Source of the DNA: Geminocystis sp050753365
Lineage (GTDB): Bacteria > Cyanobacteriota > Cyanobacteriia > Cyanobacteriales > Cyanobacteriaceae
Assembly (NCBI RefSeq): GCF_050753365.1
Contig: NZ_JBLZFY010000001.1
Span: 62,001 to 126,000, forward strand
Direction of reading: 5' to 3'
DNA length: 64,000 nucleotides
Below, piece after piece: positions 37,566 through 45,989 of the stretch. The notes under the pieces are model-generated. The model saw only the letters and a list, made by a program, of their open reading frames with translations, was not told where the DNA came from and did not search any database. The first letter of the stretch is position 1. Each line of letters begins with the position of its first letter. A program made the position numbers and the translations under genes.

Positions 37566-38327
37566 ATGTCTTTTAACTATATTAACGAGATAACATCCTC
37601 CGAAAATTTAGCGAAGTTTGCTGATTTGGTAAAAATTGCTGGAGGTGCTGTGCAAGATGTTAGTAGTGCTTTTAAAGTAAGTGATCGATTTTTAGGCACA
37701 AAACCGATGGAATTGTGTGTCAGGGCGGTAATGAATGACTCCAATTCAGCAGAAATAGTTAAGGAAAGATATATTGGTTTACCCTACGATTTAGATGCAA
37801 TGTTAGCTATGCCGAAACATTCTCTTGGTTGGACTTATGCTAAAGTAATGAGTACAATGGGTTACGATCCTCAATTTTATCCCTCTGCAAAACCAGAAAT
37901 GAGCGATGAAGAATATGTCAATTTTCGAGTCTTTAAAACCCACGATATTCACCATATTTTAACAGGATTTAGTCTCAATAATTTTGGGGAATTAGGCGTA
38001 ATTTCTGTCACCGTTGCCCAAAGTCGTTTCCCCGGTTTTTTGTTTATTGATTTATTATCTTTATTAATTAGTTTTTTTGCGTCTGATAAATTAATCTCTG
38101 AAACCTCTTTACCCGAAGATCAAATTAAAACTTTAGGTTATAAATTTAAGTTAATATCTCAAGGTTTAGAAATGGGGGAGTCTGCAAAACCTTTATTTCC
38201 GATTAAATGGGAGGAATATTTTGAACATCCTTTAGATGAGGTACGAAAAGAACTTGCTATAATTCCTGCTACTACGGGGGCTTATAGTTGGTATAGTAAT
38301 CCTCAATTACAAGATGCGATCGCTTAA
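37566..38327 (+). CDS. Coq4-like protein
   Basis: 253 residues. It contains the Coq4 hallmark HDxxH-x11-E: HDIHH near 126-130 followed after eleven residues by Glu (FGELGV). LPYDLDAMLAMPKHSLGWTYAKVM also matches the family (Coq4 MxxLPxGSLG-like region). In eukaryotes Coq4 has been shown to act in ubiquinone head-group decarboxylation/hydroxylation. Cyanobacteria use plastoquinone, so the substrate here is unknown. Confidence 0.8.
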   Translation: MSFNYINEITSSENLAKFADLVKIAGGAVQDVSSAFKVSDRFLGTKPMELCVRAVMNDSNSAEIVKERYIGLPYDLDAMLAMPKHSLGWTYAKVMSTMGYDPQFYPSAKPEMSDEEYVNFRVFKTHDIHHILTGFSLNNFGELGVISVTVAQSRFPGFLFIDLLSLLISFFASDKLISETSLPEDQIKTLGYKFKLISQGLEMGESAKPLFPIKWEEYFEHPLDEVRKELAIIPATTGAYSWYSNPQLQDAIA

Positions 38328-38399
38328 TGGTCAGCTAGAAAGCCTCGATCGATGTACAATCGTTAGAGAATTTATTATGACACCAAAGGATAAAAGTTA

Positions 38400-39059
38400 A
38401 TGCCTCCGCAGTTAAAAATTTTTGTACCCCCTCATCCTTTAATTAAACATTGGTTAGGAGTCGCAAGAGATAAAAATACTCCACCAACTCTTTTTAAAAC
38501 CGCTATGGTGGAATTGGGACGTTGGTTAACCTATGAGACAATTAGAGAATGGTTGCCTACCCTCGACACTCAAATCGAAACCCCCTTAAGTATAGCTTCT
38601 GCTACTTTTATTAATCCTCAAAGTTCGATCGTCACTATCCCTATTTTACGAGCAGGTTTAACCCTTTGGGAAGGAAGTCAAACTCTATTACCCTTAGCCA
38701 AAACCTATCACTTAGGCATAGTCAGAAACGAAGAAACCTTAGAGGCAAGTTGTTATCTCAATAAATTACCAAAACAATTTGAAGCTGATACTCGTATTTT
38801 AATCTTAGATCCGATGTTAGCAACGGGAGGCTCTATTATGTTAGCAATGGAAGAAATTGTTAAACGGGGTGGCAATCCAGACTTAACCCGTATCGTTTCG
38901 GTGGTGAGTGCGCCTCCAGCCTTACAGAAATTAAGCGCTAACTATCCTAGCTTAACTATCTATACCGCCATGATTGATGAACAAGTCAACGATGTTGGTT
39001 ATATTGTACCCGGTTTAGGTGATGCGGGCGATCGAGCTTTTGGTACATTAGATGATTAA
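38400..39059 (+). CDS. upp: Uracil phosphoribosyltransferase
   Basis: Pyrimidine salvage enzyme, 219 residues. The PRPP-binding loop ILDPMLATGGSIMLAMEEI is near 141-159, and the uracil-binding C-terminal segment YIVPGLGDAGDRAFGT is intact. The N-terminal HPLIKHWLGVARD is the family opening. It is 72 bp after the Coq4-like gene; no functional link is evident. Confidence 0.95.
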   Translation: MPPQLKIFVPPHPLIKHWLGVARDKNTPPTLFKTAMVELGRWLTYETIREWLPTLDTQIETPLSIASATFINPQSSIVTIPILRAGLTLWEGSQTLLPLAKTYHLGIVRNEETLEASCYLNKLPKQFEADTRILILDPMLATGGSIMLAMEEIVKRGGNPDLTRIVSVVSAPPALQKLSANYPSLTIYTAMIDEQVNDVGYIVPGLGDAGDRAFGTLDD

Positions 39060-39161
39060 GAGAATTATTATATTTCTCGCAAAAGACTTGTTTTTGAGTC
39101 AAACAACATACATCCTATAATTAAACAATCAATGATTAACATCTTAAAATAAATAAAAATT

Positions 39162-39446
39162 ATGAGTGAAAAAGATAATTTCGGCAGTGGTTTTATACTA
39201 GGTACAATTATTGGCGGTGTAGTCGGTGGTATAATTGGTACAGTAATAGCCAATAAAAATAATGATAAGAAGAATAATTGGGATGATGAAATGAATGTAA
39301 AAAATCCTAAATATTCTACTTTTGATGATGATCAAATGGAGGAAACTAGAATGAGTTTAGAAGAAAAAATTAATCAGTTAAATCATGCTATTGATGAAGT
39401 AAAAGTTTCCCTCATTAGAAATGCTGAAAAAGGAATTATCGAGTAA
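39162..39446 (+). CDS. Small YtxH-like membrane protein
   Basis: 94 residues: a Gly-zipper transmembrane helix (SGFILGTIIGGVVGGIIGTVIA, about 8-29), a hydrophilic Asn/Asp linker, and a short amphipathic helix (LEEKINQLNHAIDEV). The layout resembles YtxH-type or general-stress membrane proteins. Function unknown. Confidence 0.7.
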   Translation: MSEKDNFGSGFILGTIIGGVVGGIIGTVIANKNNDKKNNWDDEMNVKNPKYSTFDDDQMEETRMSLEEKINQLNHAIDEVKVSLIRNAEKGIIE

Positions 39447-39459
39447 AAAACTATAAAAA

Positions 39460-39951
39460 TTATTGTTGTAAACATAAATCTAAAAGTTGATTTATCCTTA
39501 ATTCACTTATGGGATCAATCCATTGAGATGCTATCTCTGTCAATGGCATTAATACAAACAATCTTTCTCTCATTCTCGGATGAGGGATTTCTAAGTCATC
39601 AGTTTTGATTACTAAATCATTATAGAGAATTATATCTAAATCTAAAGTTCTCGCCCCCCATCTTTCTTTCCTCTCCCTCCCAAATTCTAATTCGATCGAG
39701 CCTAAATACTTTAATAATTCATGGGGAGAATAGCTGGTTTTAATGACGATACAACCGTTTAAATAATCAGGCTGAACAGGACCCATGGGCTTAGTTTTAT
39801 GCCATGTAGAACGCAAAATAACCTCAATTCCTTCACTATTTGCTAACGTGTTAACAGTGTCATTGAGAATCTTTAAACTATCTCCTAAGTTACTTCCCAA
39901 TGCGATGGCACAATAATTGTTATCTGTGTTAAGCTCGATCGAACTATTCAT
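39460..39951 (-). CDS. folK: 6-hydroxymethyl-7,8-dihydropterin pyrophosphokinase
   Basis: HPPK of the folate pathway, 163 residues. It shows ALGSNLGDS near 17-25, the pterin-site TKPMGPVQPDYLNGC, RWGARTLDLDIILYNDL (HPPK signature with metal-binding Asp pair) and the IPHPRMRERLFVLMPLTEIA loop. Monofunctional; convergent with the YtxH-like gene by 13 bp. Confidence 0.95.
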   Translation of the reverse strand: MNSSIELNTDNNYCAIALGSNLGDSLKILNDTVNTLANSEGIEVILRSTWHKTKPMGPVQPDYLNGCIVIKTSYSPHELLKYLGSIELEFGRERKERWGARTLDLDIILYNDLVIKTDDLEIPHPRMRERLFVLMPLTEIASQWIDPISELRINQLLDLCLQQ

Positions 39952-40249
39952 ACTTACTTAATCTATCTGAACTTTTTTATAAAAATTTCAACCCAATTTT
40001 ATTTTTATTTACGCACATTCAAGAATGAAATTTTGACTTTGTTTCTATGTTAAGTCATTATCTGTTACTGTACTCATGGTAAAATACTCAATGATTATGG
40101 GTCTTCGACTTTGAGTATGATAAATTATTGGTGGAGGTAGGCAAAAGGCAAATGGCAAAAGTTAATTTTATTTTAAGCTAATTTTGACTCTGAAAAAAGT
40201 TCGATCGAGCTAGAATAAAATAGAAATTTGATCGAGCTTGAGTAACATT
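39952..40249. other. Intergenic region between divergent folK and subtilase
   Basis: About 300 bp, AT-rich, with a GGCAAAAGGCAAATGGCAAAA tract near 40140 like those in family A elements. Two further marks are TTCGATCGAGC and TTGATCGAGC near 40200-40235. No gene seen. Confidence 0.45.
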
Positions 40250-42004
40250 ATGAAAAAACTATTTCTTGTCTGTGTCTTTTTAATCGGTTTAGGGTTTGCC
40301 TTATTCACCTTCAAAGGGTTAACCACCAAAGGGGAATTTAACTCTATCATCATCAACTTTCGTCAGGATATTCCCACTAATATCTTAGAAGAAAATCTCA
40401 GTTCGATCGCCGCCAAAGTGCAAGAAATACCGATACTAAATAGCATTTTTTCAGAACCCGAAAGGGTTTATATTGTAGAAGGAGATAAAAATACCCTCAA
40501 AAAAATAGCTCGATCGAACCTCAAAAAATCCATAGAATATATTGAGCCTAACTATATCTATCATAGTTTAGAAACCCCCAACGATCCCCAATATACTCAA
40601 CAATGGAATTTACGCAGTATCAATGTAGAACAAGCGTGGGATGAAACCAAAGGAGAAGGTGTCACCGTTGCTGTCATCGATACAGGAGTAACAAAAGTAC
40701 CCGATTTAGAACAAACCGAGTTTGTGGAAGGTTATGATTTTGTTAACAATAAAACCGATGTTTATGACGATGTAGGACATGGTACTCATGTTGCAGGTAC
40801 GATCGCTCAATCCACCAATAACGGTTATGGAGTTGCTGGAATTGCCTATAAAGCAAAAATCATGCCCTTAAAAGTATTAGGAGTAAATGGAGGTACAGTT
40901 GCAGATATAGCCGAGGCTATTAAATTTGCCACAGATAACAAAGCCGATGTTATCAATATGAGTTTAGGGGGAGGAGGAGATAGCCAATTAATGCGAGATG
41001 CCCTTACATACGCCCATGATAAAGGAGTAGTTATTATCGCCGCCGCAGGTAATGAAAATCGCAATAGTGCCTCATTTCCAGCGCGTTATCCCCAAGTAAT
41101 AAGCGTTTCAGCTACCGATTCCGTAGGTAATAAAGCACCCTATTCTAATTTCGGTGCAGGAGTGGATATTAGCGCCCCCGGAGGTAGTGAAACAGGCAAA
41201 ATTTTACAGGAAACCATCATTGATAATCAACCTAGTTTCATGGGTTTTCAGGGTACAAGTATGGCTTCTCCCCACGTTGCAGGGGTAGCGGCATTAGTTA
41301 AAGCCACTGGTGTGGAAAATCCCGACGAAGTGAGGGAAATTTTAATCAAATCTGCTCGTAAAATCGAAAAAGACCCATTAAATCATTATGGCGCAGGACA
41401 GTTAGATGCAGGACAAGCGGTAAAATTAGCCCTCAAAGGCAAAATCACCCCCAGAGACTTCTTAAGATGGCTTAAAAATAGTGGTTACTTAAACCCCGGC
41501 TTTTGGTTAGACGGTGGCACAATTACCTTATTACCTAAATTGGGTATGGTTTTAGGTTCATATTTATTAGCGTGGTTTTTACGCAACTATCTTACCTTTA
41601 ACCTCAGTTTAGCCACGGGTTTAGTTACGGGAAGCAGTGGTTTATTTTTCCTACAAGGATTATATATCTTCGATTTGCCTCAATGGCCTTTTCGTTTAAT
41701 GGGTAGTTCTGTGCCAGAATTAGGTAATGTGGTAATGGGTACAACTAGCTTAAATCCTCTCTTTGCTAGTGCCTTGATTCCTGTTATTTTAATCGTCTTA
41801 TTCCTTAGTCATCCTATCTTAAAATGGGTTTCGATCGGACTTACTTTAGGAGTCGCCTCTTGTTTAACCATTACTGCCTTTACTAATCCCTTAGTATGGG
41901 GTTTTGGTTATGGTTTAGCTTCTCAAATTTTCTTGTTAGTTAATGCTATTCTTTGTTTCTATTTAGCGCAAATTGCGAGTAAATCGATCGAGAATCAATA
42001 TTAA
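40250..42004 (+). CDS. S8 family (subtilisin-like) peptidase with C-terminal membrane region
   Basis: About 584 residues from the ATG at 40250 (an in-frame TTG lies four codons upstream). It has an N-terminal signal/anchor, an inhibitor-I9-like propeptide (about 30-105), and a subtilase domain with the triad Asp in VAVIDTG, His in GHGTHVAGT and Ser in GTSMASPHVAG. The last ~170 residues hold five or so hydrophobic helices, unusual for a simple secreted protease. The catalytic domain is presumably outside the cytoplasmic membrane and anchored there. Confidence 0.9.
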   Translation: MKKLFLVCVFLIGLGFALFTFKGLTTKGEFNSIIINFRQDIPTNILEENLSSIAAKVQEIPILNSIFSEPERVYIVEGDKNTLKKIARSNLKKSIEYIEPNYIYHSLETPNDPQYTQQWNLRSINVEQAWDETKGEGVTVAVIDTGVTKVPDLEQTEFVEGYDFVNNKTDVYDDVGHGTHVAGTIAQSTNNGYGVAGIAYKAKIMPLKVLGVNGGTVADIAEAIKFATDNKADVINMSLGGGGDSQLMRDALTYAHDKGVVIIAAAGNENRNSASFPARYPQVISVSATDSVGNKAPYSNFGAGVDISAPGGSETGKILQETIIDNQPSFMGFQGTSMASPHVAGVAALVKATGVENPDEVREILIKSARKIEKDPLNHYGAGQLDAGQAVKLALKGKITPRDFLRWLKNSGYLNPGFWLDGGTITLLPKLGMVLGSYLLAWFLRNYLTFNLSLATGLVTGSSGLFFLQGLYIFDLPQWPFRLMGSSVPELGNVVMGTTSLNPLFASALIPVILIVLFLSHPILKWVSIGLTLGVASCLTITAFTNPLVWGFGYGLASQIFLLVNAILCFYLAQIASKSIENQY

Positions 42005-42009
42005 TATAC

Positions 42010-42090
42010 TTCAATTTGTTAATACAGGCATATCAGCTTGTGCCACTGAATCTCCATCTCTCGGTTTTTGGTACAAGTGCGTAAATTGAC
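42010..42090. repeat. Interspersed repeat, family C (inverted)
   Basis: Contains TGTGCCACTGAATCTCCATC and TTTTTGGTACAAGTGCG, the reverse complement of the blocks at 25791-25860. Confidence 0.65.
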
Positions 42091-42102
42091 TATTTTATTA
42101 AA

Positions 42103-42456
42103 TCGGGGGTGCTGAAAAAGTATTTTGATGAGGGTAGGTATCAGGTATCAGGTATCAGGTATCAGGTATCAGGTGTTAGGTTAAAGAATGAAAAATCAAG
42201 GTGTTGAAGCGTTATCTCTTCAACAAATACACAGGTGTATTGTGAATAATCAGATTTAAAATGCCCTGTTTTTGAGTAAAAATTGCCAAAAATTCGCACT
42301 TTTTTATGAATATAGTGTGCCTAAAGCATTGATTTTAATAACCTTTTGATTTATTCAGCAAACCCTAAATCCTCATTCCTAACTTAAAAAGACTGTAGGG
42401 GTTGAAAATAGTTCAACCCTTCCCCATCCAAAATACTTTTTCAGCAAACCCTAATT
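42103..42456. repeat. MITE-like element, family D, with terminal inverted repeats
   Basis: Left GGTGCTGAAAAAGTATTTTG and right end (reverse complement GGTTTGCTGAAAAAGTATTT) form inverted termini about 354 bp apart. The interior has an AGGTATC heptamer array at 42131-42182, another partial terminus near 42353-42370 (CAGCAAACCCTAAAT) and a hairpin at 42397-42421. No coding capacity. Confidence 0.72.
42131..42182. repeat. Heptanucleotide array (AGGTATC)
   Basis: Six to seven 7-bp units inside the family D element. Confidence 0.8.
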
Positions 42457-42485
42457 ACTTCCGATAAACTTAGATACTTCGTAAC

Positions 42486-43520
42486 TTACCATAAAGGAAT
42501 ACCAAAAATTTTAGGGGCTTCTTTTTTGCCATCCTTAGATTTAGATTTGTCTTTACCCTTATCTTTCGATTTATCCGCAGGTTTACCACTTGCTTTGGCA
42601 GTTTTTGCCGTAGTGCTTCCGCCTTTATCTTTTTTGCCTAACTCTTTAAGTTCTTTTTGTGCTTGAATAGCAATAGGATCATTCCCATTGAGAGTCATGG
42701 CTTTGTTTATATGAATTTTGGCATAGGTAGCGTTATTTTGTTTGAGATACAAAGAACCTAGTAGTGCATGAGCAGTACTACTATTAGGATCAATTTTTAC
42801 GGCTTCCCTTAAATCAATAATCCCTTGCTCATAATTATCATTTTCGGCGTGTTGTTTAGCGGATTCAATCAATTTATCAAGACGAGAAACCGTTACTTTG
42901 GGAGGATTATCCGAAACAGGTGGATTGTTATTTACGGAAGAGTTGGGAGTGGGAGATTGACTGATAGCACCCTCACTCATCACTATTTGAGGTTGACTAG
43001 CTTGAGGTTGACTGGATGCACCTTTATTAAAATTAGGATTTTTTTGACGCATCAAATAAACCATATTAAGTTCACTTATCAACCCAATTTTGATAGCTAA
43101 TTTGTCTAAATCTAAATATTGCTCAGGTGCTAGTTTTTCAAGGGTATCGAGATATATCTTATCTATATTTTTTTCTTCCTGTAATAGTTTTTTGCCTGTT
43201 TCACTCCCAATAGTAATTTTATACTGATCTGTCGCTAATCTACGAGCTACTTCGGAAAAAATCAGTTGACACTCTTTGCGTAAATTATCTTTATACAAAT
43301 TCTCATAGGCAGGATTCACCAATTTAGAAAGAATGGTACTAGCTTTTTTCTTGTCGGCTTCTGTTTCAGCACGATTCGTGTCGGGGTGAAGCTGATAAGC
43401 AATTTTGAGATAACGCAATCTAATCTCTTTCGGCGTTGCAGAAACGGGTACTCCTAAAATGGCGTAATAATCTTTCACATCGTACTTGAATAAACCGTGT
43501 TTTAAATCAGAAATCATCAT
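42486..43520 (-). CDS. J-domain protein with TPR repeats
   Basis: About 344 residues from the ATG at 43520 (an in-frame TTG lies at 43544). The N-terminal J domain has YYAILGV and the essential HPD in AYQLHPDTN, so it should stimulate an Hsp70. A Pro/Ser/Gln-rich linker precedes TPR-like helices near 220-300 (AENDNYEQGIIDLREAVKIDPNSSTAHALLGSLYLKQNN), and a Lys-rich tail ends the protein. Probably a co-chaperone adapter; client unknown. Confidence 0.85.
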   Translation of the reverse strand: MMISDLKHGLFKYDVKDYYAILGVPVSATPKEIRLRYLKIAYQLHPDTNRAETEADKKKASTILSKLVNPAYENLYKDNLRKECQLIFSEVARRLATDQYKITIGSETGKKLLQEEKNIDKIYLDTLEKLAPEQYLDLDKLAIKIGLISELNMVYLMRQKNPNFNKGASSQPQASQPQIVMSEGAISQSPTPNSSVNNNPPVSDNPPKVTVSRLDKLIESAKQHAENDNYEQGIIDLREAVKIDPNSSTAHALLGSLYLKQNNATYAKIHINKAMTLNGNDPIAIQAQKELKELGKKDKGGSTTAKTAKASGKPADKSKDKGKDKSKSKDGKKEAPKIFGIPLW

Positions 43521-43810
43521 AATAATAACGTTACTCTCTCCCAAATAATTAAATTATAGTTAAATTTTCACAGCAAAATATTTTCTATTCAAAATAATTG
43601 ATCACTTTACATCTAATGGTATTATAAACCATAGCCTCCTCTTGCTCTTAATACTTCTTGAATACTATTAATTCTTTCCTCCTATTCGACTTTCCTACCT
43701 TGTCTTCGCAAGTCTGCACCTTCACCAGAATCTGATTGTAAAAAATCTACCCTTGTGAGTTTCCCCCTCTTATCACAGAGCTGTTTCATTTTCAAATTTT
43801 TGGTTAAGAG

Positions 43811-43860
43811 GGAGTAATGAGTAATGAGTAATGAATAATGGATAATGAATAATGAATAAT
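43811..43860. repeat. Heptanucleotide array (GAGTAAT/GAATAAT)
   Basis: Seven units of a 7-bp repeat with A/G variation at the third base. Confidence 0.8.
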
Positions 43861-43886
43861 ATTAACCCCTTGAAAAATTTAATTCT

Positions 43887-43979
43887 ACTTTAGACTAATG
43901 TTATAGGTAGCGTTTTTAAGCCACAACTTATCGTTTAGATACACTACTGGTAGTGTAATTTTTCATTTAGTCTAAAGTA
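43887..43979. repeat. 93-bp palindromic mini-element
   Basis: Ends TACTTTAGACTAATG and CATTTAGTCTAAAGTA are inverted repeats. A perfect ACACTAC-TG-GTAGTGT hairpin (43941-43956) sits inside. It has the size and form of a small MITE. Confidence 0.65.
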
Positions 43980-43989
43980 CAGATTTAAA

Positions 43990-44037
43990 GTTCAATTTAT
44001 TGAACGAAAAACTATTAGACGTGTAATTCATTACACG
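43990..44037. repeat. Double-palindrome repeat, family B (perfect copy)
   Basis: GTTCAAT-TT-ATTGAAC (43990-44005) and CGTGTAAT-TC-ATTACACG (44020-44037) are both perfect, joined by GAAAAACTATTAGA. Confidence 0.8.
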
Positions 44038-44057
44038 GCGTGCTATTGATTGACACC

Positions 44058-44107
44058 TTTAATTCTTAATTCTTAATTCTTAATTCTTAATTCTTAATTC
44101 TTAATTC
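44058..44107. repeat. Heptanucleotide array overlapping the purD 3' end
   Basis: Seven TTCTTAA units. The purD stop codon (complement of 44094-44096) and the last codons lie within the array. Confidence 0.85.
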
Positions 44108-45356
44108 GATGCCCGATGTCTCGGCGATAGTACATATTCTCAAAATGAATTTTCTGGACGGCGTTATAGGTGGCTTCGATCGAACTCTTGAAATCTTCAG
44201 AAATACAAGTTACCCCTAAAACTCTACCACCATCGGTAACAATATCATCACCTAATAATTTAGTACCTGCATGAAACACAGTCGCTCCGAGGGCTTCAGC
44301 ATCAGCAATACCTGTAATTACTTTCCCTTTTTCATAACTAGCAGGATAACCCCCCGCAGCCATCACCACACAAACAGCACTACCGTCATGCCATTCAAAG
44401 GGCGGTAAATCAGCTAATTTTTGTTGAGTACAAGCTAATAATATATCTACTAAAGAAGTTTTTAACATGGGTAATACTGCTTGAGTTTCTGGATCGCCAA
44501 AACGACAATTAAACTCCAAAGTTTTAGGTTCACCTTCAGGAGTAATCATCAATCCTGCGTATAATACCCCCCGATAGTCGATACCTCGTTTTTGTAATGT
44601 GTGTAAGGTTGGTTCTAAAATTTCTTTAGTAATTCGATCGAGCAAAATCGAATCCACGATAGGGGTTGGGGCATAAACTCCCATACCGCCAGTATTTGCT
44701 CCCGTGTCACCTTCTCCGATTTGTTTGTGATCTTGAGAAGGGATTAAAGGACGGATTGTGACTCCATCTGTCAGAGCTAAAATTGATACCTCCTGCCCCG
44801 TTAGAAACTCCTCTATGACCAGTTTGTCAAAGTTTTGGGTAAAAAGTTCCTCCACAGCGTTTAAGGCTTCTTCCTCGTCCATTGCTACCACGACACCTTT
44901 TCCTGCCGCCAAGCCATCGGCTTTAACTACAATCGGTGCGCCTTGTTGACGAATATAATTTTTTGCCTCTTGTTTATCGGTAAAAGTAGCAGATTTAGCG
45001 GTAGGAATCCCCCCTTCTATCATTAAATCTTTTGCCCATGATTTACTCGCTTCAATGGTTGCGCCCTGTTGATTTGGTCCAAAAACCTTGATATTATGGG
45101 ATTGTAAATAATCACTGATACCTAATGATAAAGGCAATTCGGGTCCTACTACCACCAGTTCGATCGAATTTGCTTGAATTAACTTTAATATACTCTCAAA
45201 ATCATCTACTTCGATCGAGATATTTTCACAATTTTTTAATACAGCAGTGCCACCATTACCCGGAGTACAAAAAACTTTTTCAACCTGATTAGATTGTAAT
45301 AATTTCCATGCCAAAGCGTGTTCTCTACCACCGCTACCAACAACTAAAACTTTCAC
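44094..45356 (-). CDS. purD: Phosphoribosylamine-glycine ligase
   Basis: GAR synthetase of the purine pathway, about 420 residues. I prefer the GTG at 45356, which gives the family opening MKVLVVGSGGREHALAWKL; a TTG at 45368 would add four residues. ATP-grasp features include APIVVKADGLAAGKGVVVA, the EEFLTGQEVSILALTDG segment, HKQIGEGDTGANTGGMGVYAPTP and LEFNCRFGDPETQ. The final residues IKN-stop are encoded by a heptamer repeat. Confidence 0.95.
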   Translation of the reverse strand: MKVLVVGSGGREHALAWKLLQSNQVEKVFCTPGNGGTAVLKNCENISIEVDDFESILKLIQANSIELVVVGPELPLSLGISDYLQSHNIKVFGPNQQGATIEASKSWAKDLMIEGGIPTAKSATFTDKQEAKNYIRQQGAPIVVKADGLAAGKGVVVAMDEEEALNAVEELFTQNFDKLVIEEFLTGQEVSILALTDGVTIRPLIPSQDHKQIGEGDTGANTGGMGVYAPTPIVDSILLDRITKEILEPTLHTLQKRGIDYRGVLYAGLMITPEGEPKTLEFNCRFGDPETQAVLPMLKTSLVDILLACTQQKLADLPPFEWHDGSAVCVVMAAGGYPASYEKGKVITGIADAEALGATVFHAGTKLLGDDIVTDGGRVLGVTCISEDFKSSIEATYNAVQKIHFENMYYRRDIGHRIKN

Positions 45357-45545
45357 TTTCGTCAACAATTCCTTTTATGAATATCGCTATCTATTGTACA
45401 GTGATCTAGTGAACGATCGATCGCAAATCAAAAATTATGTTATCAGCAACACTCCTAAAATTTTCATAAATCAAATAAGTACTGTTAGCATAATAAAATT
45501 AGAAAAACCAAATATGATTGTTTAATTTTTTGATTCCCTAAAATT

Positions 45546-45908
45546 ATGTATAAAATTCTTTTAGTCGAAGATAATGAGATGAATCGAGATATGCTTTCTC
45601 GTCGCTTAAAACGCAAGGGTTATGAAATAATTATTGCCGTTGACGGTGGAGAAGGGGTAGAAAAAGCCATGTCAGAAAAACCAGACTTGATTTTAATGGA
45701 TATGAGTTTACCAGTTATGGATGGTTGGACTGCCACAACCCATTTAAAACAACAAGAAGAAACAAAAGCTACTCCTATTATTGCTTTAACCGCCCACGCT
45801 ATGCAAGGTGATTATGAAAAAGCATTAGCGGCAGGATGCGATGATTATGATACAAAACCCATCGAATTACCAAGATTGCTCGGTAAAATTCAATCTTTTT
45901 TAAGTTAA
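45546..45908 (+). CDS. Single-domain response regulator (DivK/CheY-like)
   Basis: 120 residues, receiver only. Acidic pocket E8-D9, phospho-acceptor D52 in LILMDMSLPVMDG, Thr in IIALTAHAMQGD and Lys in DTKPIEL. KILLVEDNEMNRDMLSRRLKRKGYE resembles DivK-type regulators. It is 81 bp upstream of the PP2C phosphatase gene on the same strand, probably one operon. Confidence 0.92.
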   Translation: MYKILLVEDNEMNRDMLSRRLKRKGYEIIIAVDGGEGVEKAMSEKPDLILMDMSLPVMDGWTATTHLKQQEETKATPIIALTAHAMQGDYEKALAAGCDDYDTKPIELPRLLGKIQSFLS

Positions 45909-45989
45909 AAACCCTCAACTAAGATTTTGAAAACTTAAATCTTAGTACCTAATTTTCTCATTCTTTTTTCTCTTTTAAAAACTAAAACT

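Larger units (their letters stand above)
42005..42485. other. Intergenic region filled with repeats
   Basis: Holds an inverted family C repeat (42010-42090) and a family D element (42103-42456) that contains a heptamer array, an internal element end and a GGGTTGAA/TTCAACCC hairpin. No gene. Confidence 0.7.
43521..44093. other. Intergenic region of nested repeats
   Basis: Between the divergently read-out ends near the J-domain gene start and purD. It holds a GAGTAAT heptamer array (43811-43860), a 93-bp palindromic element (43887-43979), a perfect family B double palindrome (43990-44037) and a TTCTTAA heptamer array running into purD (44058-44107). No gene seen. Confidence 0.7.

Noticed and set aside
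42825..43100. Plus-strand frame opposite the J-domain gene
   Set aside because: Antisense, low-complexity translation, no start signal; the J-domain protein is convincing.
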